This document shows positions 1-8,743 of a stretch of 10,942 bases of DNA, in pieces. The notes beneath the pieces are model-generated. The model was not told the DNA's origin and searched no databases. It saw only the letters and a program-made list of their open reading frames with translations. Position 1 is the first letter of the stretch. Every line of letters begins with the position of its first letter. The position numbers were made by a program, and so were the translations under genes. Source of the DNA: UBA2093 sp049454855 (lineage in GTDB: Bacteria; Actinomycetota; Acidimicrobiia; Acidimicrobiales; Ilumatobacteraceae); the NCBI GenBank assembly GCA_049454855.1, contig JBMUAQ010000074.1, positions 1 to 10,942 on the forward strand. The letters are read 5' to 3'.

Positions 1-291
1 CGAGACGTGCCGCATCACGCGAGGGTCCGAACACCGCGAACCCGGACGCGCGCAGGGCGTCGGTGACACCGGCCTCGAGCACCGTCTCCGGTCCGACGAT
101 CACGAGGTCGGCCGACATCCGGCCGCAGGCATCCACGACAGCCGCCGGGTCGAGGATGTCGAGGCTGAGTCTCCGCGACGATCCTGCGTTGCCCGGGGCA
201 ACGGTGACCTCGTCCTCGCACGCACGTGGGCCCCATTCCAGGGCCCACGCGATGGCATCCTCCCGGCCGCCCGACCCGAGCACGAGGATCC

Positions 292-295
<4 letters not shown>
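1..295 (-). CDS. purD: Phosphoribosylamine--glycine ligase (GAR synthetase), N-terminal part, runs off left edge
   Basis: PurD joins glycine to 5-phosphoribosylamine using ATP, the second step of de novo purine synthesis, in the cytoplasm. Only the first 98 codons are in the window. They show the family's N-terminal fold: MRILVLGSGGRED at residues 1-13, then VAPGNAG, then a DLVIVGPE stretch followed by a GVTDALRASGFAVFGPS segment, all in the usual order. The ATG at 295 overlaps the purF stop (ATGA), and a good Shine-Dalgarno, GAGGTG, lies about 8 bases upstream, which fixes this start. The gene is the last one visible in the pur operon and is probably translationally coupled to purF. One oddity: the nearly invariant GREHA motif reads GREDA, with Asp at residue 13 (codon 257-259). 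Identification is firm; whether the enzyme is intact cannot be judged from this fragment. Confidence 0.95.
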
Positions 296-1730
<1,435 letters not shown>

Positions 1731-1734
<4 letters not shown>

Positions 1735-2696
1735 CGCCCCCACAGCCCGGACAGGTTGGCCATCAGCCGTTCCGCCACCGGTTGGGCACCCGGGACGAAC
1801 TCCTCCCCGGTGAGCGTCTCGTACGCGGCCACGTAACGGCGCGAGGTCTCCTCCCACACCCCCGGGTCGAGAACCGGCACGTCACCCTCGCCCGACCACC
1901 CGGTCTCGACGAGAGCGCGGCGCACGATCTCCTTGTCCAGGCTCACCGGTTCCTGTCCGCTCATGTAGCGGTCGACGAACGTGGACCCCTCCCAGTAGCG
2001 CGACGAATCAGGCGTGTGCACCTCGTCGATGAGGAGAAGATTGCCGCCCGCGTCGAGCCCGAACTCGTACTTGGTGTCGGCGAGAATGAGGCCGGCGTCC
2101 CACGCCACCTTCTCCCCCCGTGCGAACAGGCGCAGCGCGGCGTCCTGCACCTGCTCCCACAGGGCCGGGCCCACGAGCCCCCGCGAGACGACCTCCCCGC
2201 ACGACAACGGCTCGTCGTGCCCGCCGTCCGCTGCCTTGGTCGTGGGCGTGACGAGCGGACGCGGGAGTCGTTCGTTCTTGCGAAGTCCGTCGGGCAGCGT
2301 GTGGCCATAGATGGTCCGCTCGCCCTGCTCGTACCGGCGCCAGAGCGAGGTCGACGTGACACCGGTGATGTAGCCGCGGACGATCACCTCGACGCGCAGC
2401 GGGGTCGCGGCGGTCGCAACGAGTGCGTTGGGGTCGGGCACGGAGAGTGCGTGGTTCGCCACGATGTCGCGGGTGCGCTCGAACCACCACCATGCAAGCT
2501 GGTTCAGCACCTGGCCCTTCAGCGGCACCGGGGCGACCAGACGGTCGAAGGCCGACAGCCTGTCGGTGGTCACGAACAGCTTGCGCTCCCCCGGCAGGTC
2601 CCATGAGATGCGCACCTTGCCCGAGCGCCGGTTGGGAAGGGGCAGGTCGAGGTCCGTGAGGAAACCAGCGGTCGCTGCGTCACGAGTTGATGACAT
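1731..2696 (-). CDS. purC: Phosphoribosylaminoimidazole-succinocarboxamide synthase (SAICAR synthetase)
   Basis: PurC condenses CAIR with aspartate, using ATP, to give SAICAR. At 321 residues it belongs to the longer bacterial/yeast-like form rather than the roughly 240-residue E. coli form. Visible family segments in order: SGKVR at 25-29, TTDRLSAFD at 43-51, LKGQVLNQL at 59-67, VRGYITGVTSTSLW at 106-119, GLRKNERLPRPLVTPTTKA at 137-155, ADTKYEFGL at 206-214 and IDEVHTPDSSRYW at 223-235. The ATG at 2696 has GGAG six bases upstream, a good ribosome site, and the start lies 17 bp inside the end of purQ. The stop overlaps the purF start. One departure: the usual GKVRD motif reads GKVRI, with Ile at residue 30. 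Function is clear from the many intact motifs. Confidence 0.96.
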
Positions 2697-3447
2697 GTTG
2701 CACTCCGTTCATGAAGATCCCCGACGAGTTGCCGGCACACCCGAGAGTGGAGCCCGACCTTCCCTGACGGGAGGTGACATGGTTCTCCGGGTGCGGCATC
2801 ATCCCGAGCACGAGCCCGCTCGTGTCGCAGATGCCCGCGATGTCGTTCAGCGAACCATTGGGGTTCGCCGGGTACGCGCCGCCGGCGGCGCCCCCGTCGG
2901 GGTTCGCGTACCTCAGTGCCACGAGACCGTCCGCCTCGATGCGCCCGAGCGCGTCGGCCCCCGCGACGAACCGACCCTCGCCGTGTGCGACGGGGCACGA
3001 CACCGGCCCCGCGAGCCCCGCGGTCCACACGCATCGACCGCCTGTCGGCTGGAGCGTCACCCAGCGGCACTCGAACCTGCCGTTGTCGTTGTGCGCGAGA
3101 GTCGCCGCCGGTGAGCCGAAGCCGGGGAGGATGCCGGAGCGCACCAGCATCTGGAAGCCGTTGCAGACCCCGATGACCGGCACGCCGTCTGCGATGCGGC
3201 GTTCCAGCAGGTCGCCCGTGCGGCGCGTCAACTCGGCGGCGAACACCCGTGCCGACCCGAGCGCGTCTGCGTACGAGAAACCGCCCGCCACCGCGACGAT
3301 CTGGGCATCCACGATGTCGCGTGCGCGCGCAGGAAGATCGTGAACATTGACATGAGTGACGTCGGCACCTGCCTGCTCGAAGGCGAACGCGAGGTCGTGC
3401 TGTCGGTTCGTGCCCGGCGCCGAGAGAACCGCGACGTTGGGCCTCAC
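2680..3447 (-). CDS. purQ: Phosphoribosylformylglycinamidine synthase, glutaminase subunit
   Basis: PurQ is the class I glutamine amidotransferase subunit of FGAM synthase; it releases ammonia from glutamine for the PurL synthetase. The protein is 255 residues, somewhat longer than the usual 220-230 of PurQ that works with small PurL and PurS. It starts with the typical RPNVAVLSAPGTN, has GGFSYAD at 55-61, the nucleophile Cys95 in GVCNGFQML, HGEGRF at 155-160, and the His219/Glu221 pair in MPHPENH. The GTG start at 3447 overlaps the purSL stop (GTGA), matches where family members begin, and has AAGGGA upstream. An in-frame ATG at 3477 would add ten residues without family similarity and has its GGAGG only one base away, so I did not choose it. 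The 3' end overlaps purC by 17 bp. The partner is the PurSL protein encoded just upstream. Confidence 0.95.
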   Translation of the reverse strand: MRPNVAVLSAPGTNRQHDLAFAFEQAGADVTHVNVHDLPARARDIVDAQIVAVAGGFSYADALGSARVFAAELTRRTGDLLERRIADGVPVIGVCNGFQMLVRSGILPGFGSPAATLAHNDNGRFECRWVTLQPTGGRCVWTAGLAGPVSCPVAHGEGRFVAGADALGRIEADGLVALRYANPDGGAAGGAYPANPNGSLNDIAGICDTSGLVLGMMPHPENHVTSRQGRSGSTLGCAGNSSGIFMNGVQHVINS

Positions 3448-6305
3448 CGCGCCGGTCCCTTCGTGTGCGGCGCCCATGCCTCCGACAGCTCGCTGCGCAT
3501 GATCACCGTGACGGAACCGTCGATCCCGAGACCCAGGTTTCCGTCGCCGGTCACACGGCCGATCACCCTCGCCTCCTCCAGGCTCGCGAGTACACGCGGG
3601 GCATCGGATTCGTCCACCTCGAGAACAATGCGCCCGATGGACTCCGAGTAGAGCGCTGCGACTGCGTCCGCGTGCACCGCAGCGGTGTCCACCGCTGCCC
3701 CGAGCCCCACGGAGGCGAGCACCATCTCGGCGACCGCCACGGCGAGTCCGCCCTCGCTCACGTCATGTGCCGACCGCACCAGCCCGTCGCGAATCAGGGC
3801 ATGCACAGCGGCGTACCGTGCAGGTGCCGCCGTGTCGGGCTGGGGCACACAACCACCGTGGTCCGCGCCGAGGACAAGGTCGAGATGGCTGCCGCGCAGC
3901 TCGTGCGCCGTGCGCCCGGTCAGCACCAGCACGTTTCCCTGCCCGGTCAACCCGACACCGGTCACCGCGTCGGCGTCGGGCACGTGCGCACACGCGGTGA
4001 TCACGAGAGTGGGCGGCACCGACCTTCGGACGCCGTCTGTGCCCTCGTACTCGTTGTTCAGGGAGTCCTTGCCCGACACGAACGGCGCGCCATACGCACG
4101 TGAGGCATCACAGCAACCCCGCACTGCCAGCACCAGGTCACCCATGGTCTCGTGCCGGCGCGGGTCGCCCCAGGAGAAGTTGTCGAGCAGGGCCACGGCA
4201 GCAGGGTCGGCACCGGCCACCACGACGTTCCTCACCGCTTCGTCGACTGCCGCCCACGCCATCGCCTCAGGGTCGAAGCGCCCGTACTGCGGGTTCACCC
4301 CCACCCCGACCGCAAAGCCCTCCGCTGAGTCGGGGCGGGCGATCACGGTTCCGTCCGACGGTCCGGTCTGGTGCGGGGCCGACATCGGGCCGATGACGGT
4401 CGCCCCGAGGATCTCGTGGTCGTAGCGACGCACCACCGGCTCCTTGGATGCGATGGTGGGATGGGAGAGCAGCGCGAGGACGGTCGCGAGGTGGTCATCG
4501 ATCCTGCGTTCACGGGAGGGTGCAGTGCGGTCGGTGATCTCGGCCCGCATCCTGCGCTGGGGACGACCCTCGTGCATGAAGGCAGTCGGCAGGTCCACCA
4601 GCACGCGGCCGCCGTCGAGCACGGTCATCCGTCCGTTCCCCGTGAACTCGCCGATGTCGGTGCATGTGACCCCCCGCTGCGCGCACAGCGCGCGCACGGT
4701 GGCCGTGTCGGCGGGGTCGACCGAGAGCACCATGCGTTCCTGGGCCTCGCTCAACCACACTTCCCACGGCGCGAGCCCCGGGTACTTGCGTTCCACGTCA
4801 CGTATCTGAACGGTGGCACCGATCCCCTCGGCCATCTCGCCCACCGCCGACGACAGGCCGCCTGCACCGCAGTCGGTGATCGCAGTGCACAGCGGCTGCT
4901 CCCTGTCGAGCAACTCCACCAGCACCTCACCGACGAGTCGCTCCACGATGGGGTCACCGATCTGCACGGACGCACCCGCGACCTCGCCCGTGGTTGCGTC
5001 CATCGTCATCGAGGAGAACGTCGCCCCCTTGATCCCGTCGCGGCCCGTGGCGCCGCCGATCACCACCACCCTGTCCCCGACGCGGGGCCGGCCGATCGAT
5101 GGCTGACCCGCCAGCACCTCGCCGATGCAGCCGCAGAACACGAGTGGGTTGCCTGTGTAGCCCTCGTCGTAGAGAACGGCGCCCGCCACGGTGGGCACGC
5201 CGATCTTGTTCCCGTAGTCCGCGACACCTGCGATGACCCCGTCCTCGATCACTGCGGGATGCAGCACGCCGCGCGGAAGGTCGGCCGGGTCGGTGTCGCG
5301 AGGGCCGAAGCAGAGCACGTCGGTGAGCGCGACAGGTCGTGCAGGTGCAGCCAGCACGTCGCGCACGACACCTCCGACGCCGGTGTTCGCACCCCCGAAT
5401 GGCTCCACGGCGCTCGGGTGGTTGTGAGTCTCCACCTTGACGGCCAGCGGCGGCATGGAGCCGAAACGGACGATCCCGGCGTTCCCGTCGAAGGCCGACA
5501 CCACGAACGGCGCGTCGATCTCCCTCGTGGTGTCGCGCAGTTGCCGCAGCAGCGGGGCCAGCTCGCCGTCGTCAGTCTCGACAGCAGCCGTGAAGGTCTT
5601 GTGCGCACAGTGCTCGCTCCAGGTCTGGGCGATGGTCTCGAGCTCTGCGTCGGTGGGGTCACGCCCCTCGGCGGTGAACCAGTCCCGCACGGCGCGGAGT
5701 TCCTCGGGGTCGAGAGCGAGCCCGCGCTGCGTGTTCAGCGCGGCGAGAGCGTCATCGTCGAGACCACGGACCGCGACGACGGGAATCTCACGCTCGCCGT
5801 CATCGATGGACTCGACGAAGCCGGGCGCAACCGAGGCGGTCGACCACGTCTCGATGACGGGGTTGCACAGAAAACCGTCGACGAGATCCGCGAGGTGGCC
5901 GGTGTCGGGTACGTCCCCCGAGAGCACGAACACGGCACCCGTCGCCACCCGCACATTGATGCCGAGTCCGCGTGCGCTCTCCTCCATCTGGGCCGCCACG
6001 CGGTCGGTGACACCCGGACGGCGCGCAACCTCCACCCTCACGGTGCCGTCGTCATCGGGGTTCGGCACGTCGATGACAGGCTCCGCCCCGCAAGGCTCGG
6101 CGAGCAACTCGGTGACGAGTCGCTCGAGTTCCGCATCGTCGCAACCGGCAACGAGGTAGAGGTCGTGCGAGGTGAATCCGATGCCGTTATGGCCGAGAAG
6201 AGCGGCACGCTCCCCAAGCGACGCATCGGCGTGCCGGCCCCGCGCAACCGTGACGGTGCGCCAGGACCGGGTCAGCACCGAGGAAGAGTGCACATCCGCC
6301 CGCAT
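3444..6305 (-). CDS. purSL: Phosphoribosylformylglycinamidine synthase, PurS-PurL fusion subunit
   Basis: This is the ATP-dependent synthetase subunit of FGAM synthase, which converts FGAR to FGAM with ammonia from PurQ. At 953 residues it is about 200 longer than small PurL and shorter than the 1200-1300 residue enzymes that also contain the glutaminase. Residues about 15-80 and 88-155 look like two PurS-like units; the second (VRVEVARRPGVTD, later FLCNPVIETW) is the clearer. The PurL core then shows DPTDAELETIAQTWSEHCAH at 216-235, VKVETHNHPSAVEPFGGAN at 289-307, then further on ITDCGAGGLSSAVGEMAEG, FVSGKDSLNNEY and SAHDVSEGGLAVA in order, so both AIR-synthase-like halves are present. PurSL fusions are known in some phyla, as I recall. 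The ATG at 6305 has no Shine-Dalgarno, but TAACTT six bases upstream suggests leaderless translation. It heads the pur operon; its stop overlaps purQ. Confidence 0.93.
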   Translation of the reverse strand: MRADVHSSSVLTRSWRTVTVARGRHADASLGERAALLGHNGIGFTSHDLYLVAGCDDAELERLVTELLAEPCGAEPVIDVPNPDDDGTVRVEVARRPGVTDRVAAQMEESARGLGINVRVATGAVFVLSGDVPDTGHLADLVDGFLCNPVIETWSTASVAPGFVESIDDGEREIPVVAVRGLDDDALAALNTQRGLALDPEELRAVRDWFTAEGRDPTDAELETIAQTWSEHCAHKTFTAAVETDDGELAPLLRQLRDTTREIDAPFVVSAFDGNAGIVRFGSMPPLAVKVETHNHPSAVEPFGGANTGVGGVVRDVLAAPARPVALTDVLCFGPRDTDPADLPRGVLHPAVIEDGVIAGVADYGNKIGVPTVAGAVLYDEGYTGNPLVFCGCIGEVLAGQPSIGRPRVGDRVVVIGGATGRDGIKGATFSSMTMDATTGEVAGASVQIGDPIVERLVGEVLVELLDREQPLCTAITDCGAGGLSSAVGEMAEGIGATVQIRDVERKYPGLAPWEVWLSEAQERMVLSVDPADTATVRALCAQRGVTCTDIGEFTGNGRMTVLDGGRVLVDLPTAFMHEGRPQRRMRAEITDRTAPSRERRIDDHLATVLALLSHPTIASKEPVVRRYDHEILGATVIGPMSAPHQTGPSDGTVIARPDSAEGFAVGVGVNPQYGRFDPEAMAWAAVDEAVRNVVVAGADPAAVALLDNFSWGDPRRHETMGDLVLAVRGCCDASRAYGAPFVSGKDSLNNEYEGTDGVRRSVPPTLVITACAHVPDADAVTGVGLTGQGNVLVLTGRTAHELRGSHLDLVLGADHGGCVPQPDTAAPARYAAVHALIRDGLVRSAHDVSEGGLAVAVAEMVLASVGLGAAVDTAAVHADAVAALYSESIGRIVLEVDESDAPRVLASLEEARVIGRVTGDGNLGLGIDGSVTVIMRSELSEAWAPHTKGPAR

Positions 6306-6345
6306 GAAACGAAGTTAGGTGCGGGCCCTCTTTACGTTCCGTACA
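6306..6345 (-). promoter_or_regulatory. Possible leaderless promoter of the pur operon
   Basis: On the minus strand TAACTT (6312-6317) fits an actinobacterial TANNNT -10 element. It ends six bases before the purSL ATG, the distance expected if transcription starts at the A of the ATG. No Shine-Dalgarno precedes this ATG, which agrees with a leaderless start. The -35 region at 17-bp spacing reads GGAACG and is poor. A short inverted repeat, TACG-GAA-CGTA (6333-6343), overlaps that region and could be an operator, though this length may be chance. The call is inference from spacing and motif only. Confidence 0.35.
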
Positions 6346-6372
6346 ACTGCCCTGTGGACAACGGACATTTTG

Positions 6373-8076
6373 TCAAGCACCGCGCACCAGACGGCCCGGC
6401 GTGGCGCCGGTGGACTCGCCGTCTGCCATCACCTCGGTGCCCGCGACGATCGTGTGGCGGTAGCCGGTTGCGCGCTGCAGCACACGGCGCCCACCGGCGG
6501 GAAGATCGCGCACCATCTCGGGTGCGTGCAGACGCAGGCCGTCGAAGTCGATGACGTTGAGATCGCCCCGCATGCCGGGTGCGATCATTCCCCGGTCGTG
6601 CAGGCCGACTGTCTCGGCGGTGAGACGGCACTGCTTGGCGATGATCGTCTCCACCGGAATGCGGCCCTTCGGGCGGTCACGGCCCCACCACTGCAGCAGC
6701 GTGGTGGGGAAACTCACGTCGCAGATGGTGCCCACATGCGCACCGCCGTCCGACAGACCGGGCACGGAGGCCGGGTGGCGCAGCATCTCCCCGATCACGT
6801 CGAGGTTCTGGCCGGCCCAGTTCAGGATGGGCTGGTAGATGAGCGCACGGCCGTCGTTCTCGAGCAACCAGTCGTACGCCACGTCAATCGGCTCACGCCC
6901 CTCACGGGCGGCGGTCGCGGCTGCCGAATCCGCCGGGGCGGGCTCGTAGTTCGGCGGGTCGCCGAGGCGGAACATGTGCGTGAACCGGTGGATCGCGCGA
7001 CTGCCGAGCACGGTGTCGGACACTGCGGCTCCCTCGATGATGGCCCGGCGAACCTCAGGGTTGCGCATGTGCGCCACACGTTCCGCAAGCGGAAGTTCCG
7101 CGATGTCGAGATACGGCCGGCTGAACATGAACGGGTTCAGCGTGGCATCGAGGCCGAGCATGAGTCCCACGGCACGTGCGCCGACCTGGCCGCGCATCGT
7201 CACCCCCTGCTCGGTGGCACGCGCGAAGAAGTCCAGCTCGGCGAGCCAGTCGGACGTGCGCTGCGGACCCTGTGCGATCGACACGGAGATCGGTCTGCCC
7301 GATTCCGCTGCCATGCGCCGGAAGAGGTCGAGCTCTGCGTCCATGTCGATGAAGTCCGACACCACCTGCAGCACGCCGCGACCGGCCGCGCCGAGCGCCC
7401 TCGCGATGCCCACGAGTTCGTCTGCCTCGGCCTTCAGCGTGGGGGTGGGTTCGCCGAGGCTGGTGCGGTGGTTCAGGGTGCGGCTGGTGCTGAAACCGAG
7501 CGCCCCGGCCTCCACCGCCTCACGTGCGAGTCGTGCCATCTCGGCGATGTCGTCGGGCGTTGCGGGCTGCTGCGTGGCACCGCGCTCCCCCATCACGTGC
7601 AGGCGCAGCGCACCGTGGGGCACCTGTGTGGCGAGGTCGATGTCGCGGGGACGGCGCTCGAGTGCATCGAGATAGTCGGGGAACGATGCCCAGTCCCACG
7701 CGAGGCCCTCGTGCAGTGCGGTGCCGGGGATGTCCTCCACGCCCTCCATCAACTGGATGAGTCGCTCACGGTTGTGCTCGGCGACCGGGGCGAACCCCAC
7801 GCCGCAGTTGCCCATCACCACGGTGGTGACGCCGTGCCAGCTGGACGGCGCGAGCTGGGTGTCCCACGTGGCCTGGCCGTCGTAGTGCGTGTGGATGTCG
7901 ACGAAGCCCGGAGTCACGAGATGCCCCTCGGCGTCGATCTCCCGTCGGCCCAGGCCGTCCACCTGTCCCACATGGGTGACGACACCGTCAGACACGGCGA
8001 CGTCACCGACGAACCTCTCGTTGCCGGTGCCGTCCACGACGGTGCCGTTGCGGATGACCAGGTCGTGTTCTGACAT
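6373..8076 (-). CDS. Amidohydrolase of the N-acyl-D-amino-acid deacylase (D-aminoacylase) type
   Basis: This 567-residue protein belongs to the amidohydrolase superfamily, subgroup annotated as N-acyl-D-amino-acid deacylase; such enzymes hydrolyse amide bonds with bound zinc in the cytoplasm, but the substrate here is unknown. It opens with the beta-sandwich segment LVIRNGTVVDGTGN, then GFVDIHTHYDGQ at 57-68 with the metal-binding His62 and His64, GNCGVGFAP at 89-97 with the Cys of the D-aminoacylase signature, and SDGGAHVG at 442-449 with the metal-site Asp443. The C-terminal GMIAPGMRGDLNVID at 496-510 closes the composite domain. The histidines that bind the second zinc in characterised D-aminoacylases are not evident: the expected stretches read VLQVVSDF and SVSIAQG. 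There is no signal peptide. The ATG at 8076 directly follows AGGAG, with GGGGG a few bases earlier. The gene sits 67 bp upstream of purSL on the same strand; a functional link to purines is not evident. Confidence 0.85.
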   Translation of the reverse strand: MSEHDLVIRNGTVVDGTGNERFVGDVAVSDGVVTHVGQVDGLGRREIDAEGHLVTPGFVDIHTHYDGQATWDTQLAPSSWHGVTTVVMGNCGVGFAPVAEHNRERLIQLMEGVEDIPGTALHEGLAWDWASFPDYLDALERRPRDIDLATQVPHGALRLHVMGERGATQQPATPDDIAEMARLAREAVEAGALGFSTSRTLNHRTSLGEPTPTLKAEADELVGIARALGAAGRGVLQVVSDFIDMDAELDLFRRMAAESGRPISVSIAQGPQRTSDWLAELDFFARATEQGVTMRGQVGARAVGLMLGLDATLNPFMFSRPYLDIAELPLAERVAHMRNPEVRRAIIEGAAVSDTVLGSRAIHRFTHMFRLGDPPNYEPAPADSAAATAAREGREPIDVAYDWLLENDGRALIYQPILNWAGQNLDVIGEMLRHPASVPGLSDGGAHVGTICDVSFPTTLLQWWGRDRPKGRIPVETIIAKQCRLTAETVGLHDRGMIAPGMRGDLNVIDFDGLRLHAPEMVRDLPAGGRRVLQRATGYRHTIVAGTEVMADGESTGATPGRLVRGA

Positions 8077-8230
8077 CTCCTACCCCCTGGGAGGGCACAC
8101 TAACCGACCGGGGGCGGAGCAGAACCCGGAGCGAAACTCGCCCCGAACACCGTACCGACGTGGGACAGAGGCCAGTTCCCGAATCAACACCGTCGACTTC
8201 ATCCCGGGCGGAAGTTCCACAGGTTCTGTC
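8077..8230 (-). promoter_or_regulatory. Intergenic region with possible promoter of the amidohydrolase gene
   Basis: These 154 bases separate the decayed monooxygenase from the amidohydrolase start. On the minus strand TAGTGT (8097-8102) fits a TANNNT -10 element about 20 bases before the ATG, which would give a short leader containing GGGGGTAGGAG. The -35 region is not recognisable beyond a weak TTCTG. I saw no strong hairpin followed by a T run that would mark a terminator for the upstream genes, and no RNA gene. Confidence 0.25.
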
Positions 8231-8742
8231 TCAGGGAGTCAACGACGTTGTCAACGGATCGTGCTCGTAGACCCAGTCATGTGCCGAGGACCCTCTGTCC
8301 GACGCGAACATCTCATCACGTGCCACCTGCTCGTCGCCATCCGGGTAGTGGAAGACGATTCTGATCAGGTACGAGCCACTCTGCATCCGCGTGGCCCTTT
8401 CCATGCGGGTGGATTGGTATGTCGTGAGAGCCTGCGAGGTCGCCTGAGGAGCGGATGTCGTGTACGCCCGTCAACGGCGTTGCGCCTATGACCGAGTCGT
8501 CCTGCCGCCGCCTGATCACGATTCTCGATGGTTCGGCGGTGGCATTGGATGATTCACCGAGTCCGAGGTCGATCAGGACACGTCGGGAATCGGCACTGAT
8601 CTGCAGACCGGCACGAAGCGGCGACGCCCCGGTGCACGTTCGAGAACATGCACGTTGTGACCGGTTCGCGCGAGAGCGAGCGCGGCCGTCATCCCCCCGA
8701 TTCCTGCGCCAACCACGCCAACTCTCGTTGCGAGACCATCAT
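8231..8742 (-). pseudogene. Decayed salicylate-hydroxylase-like FAD monooxygenase (both ends present, middle deleted)
   Basis: No intact frame covers this stretch, but pieces of one protein read in order on the minus strand. From 8725 one frame gives RVGVVGAGIGGMTAALALA, then NVHVLERAP: the FAD-binding Rossmann start of a class A flavin monooxygenase. Near 8628 the frame shifts; the next frame gives AGLQISADSRRVLIDLGLGE and IVIRRRQDDSVIGATPL, the usual continuation. Around 8455-8474 it jumps to another frame giving ALTTYQSTRMERATRMQSGS, FHYPDGDEQVARD and HDWVYEHDPL, which is the C-terminus of the same family, ending at TGA 8231-8233. About 90 N-terminal and 70 C-terminal residues remain of an expected 380 or so; the rest is gone. 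No start codon is in frame with the first piece, so a third lesion near 8725-8742 is likely. Two ATGs lie just after the stop of the upstream monooxygenase, so this was probably the third gene of that operon. Confidence 0.85.
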
Positions 8743-8743
8743 T

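Noticed and set aside
1735..1857. Upstream extension of purF to an ATG at 1857
   Set aside because: The extra residues overlap purC and do not resemble PurF; the GTG at 1734 overlaps the purC stop like other junctions of this operon.
6371..6376. Perfect TTGACA on the minus strand as a -35 box for the pur operon
   Set aside because: It overlaps the amidohydrolase stop codon, and no -10-like hexamer lies 16-18 bases downstream.
4371..6554. Very long open frame on the plus strand opposite purSL
   Set aside because: It mirrors the codon bias of GC-rich purSL, whose motifs are intact on the other strand; the plus-strand translation shows no recognisable domain.
6319..8073. Long plus-strand open frame opposite the amidohydrolase
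   Set aside because: It is rich in His, Arg and Glu in the way of antisense shadows, and the minus strand has a full-length recognisable enzyme.
8103..8124. CCGGG-loop-CCCGG stem as a terminator after the decayed gene
   Set aside because: The stem is only five pairs with a loop of about twelve and no T run, so it is not a credible terminator.
8316..8519. Small minus-strand frame of 67 codons as an independent gene
   Set aside because: Its first part is the middle section of the flavin monooxygenase remnant and its second part is out-of-frame reading of that protein's C-terminus.
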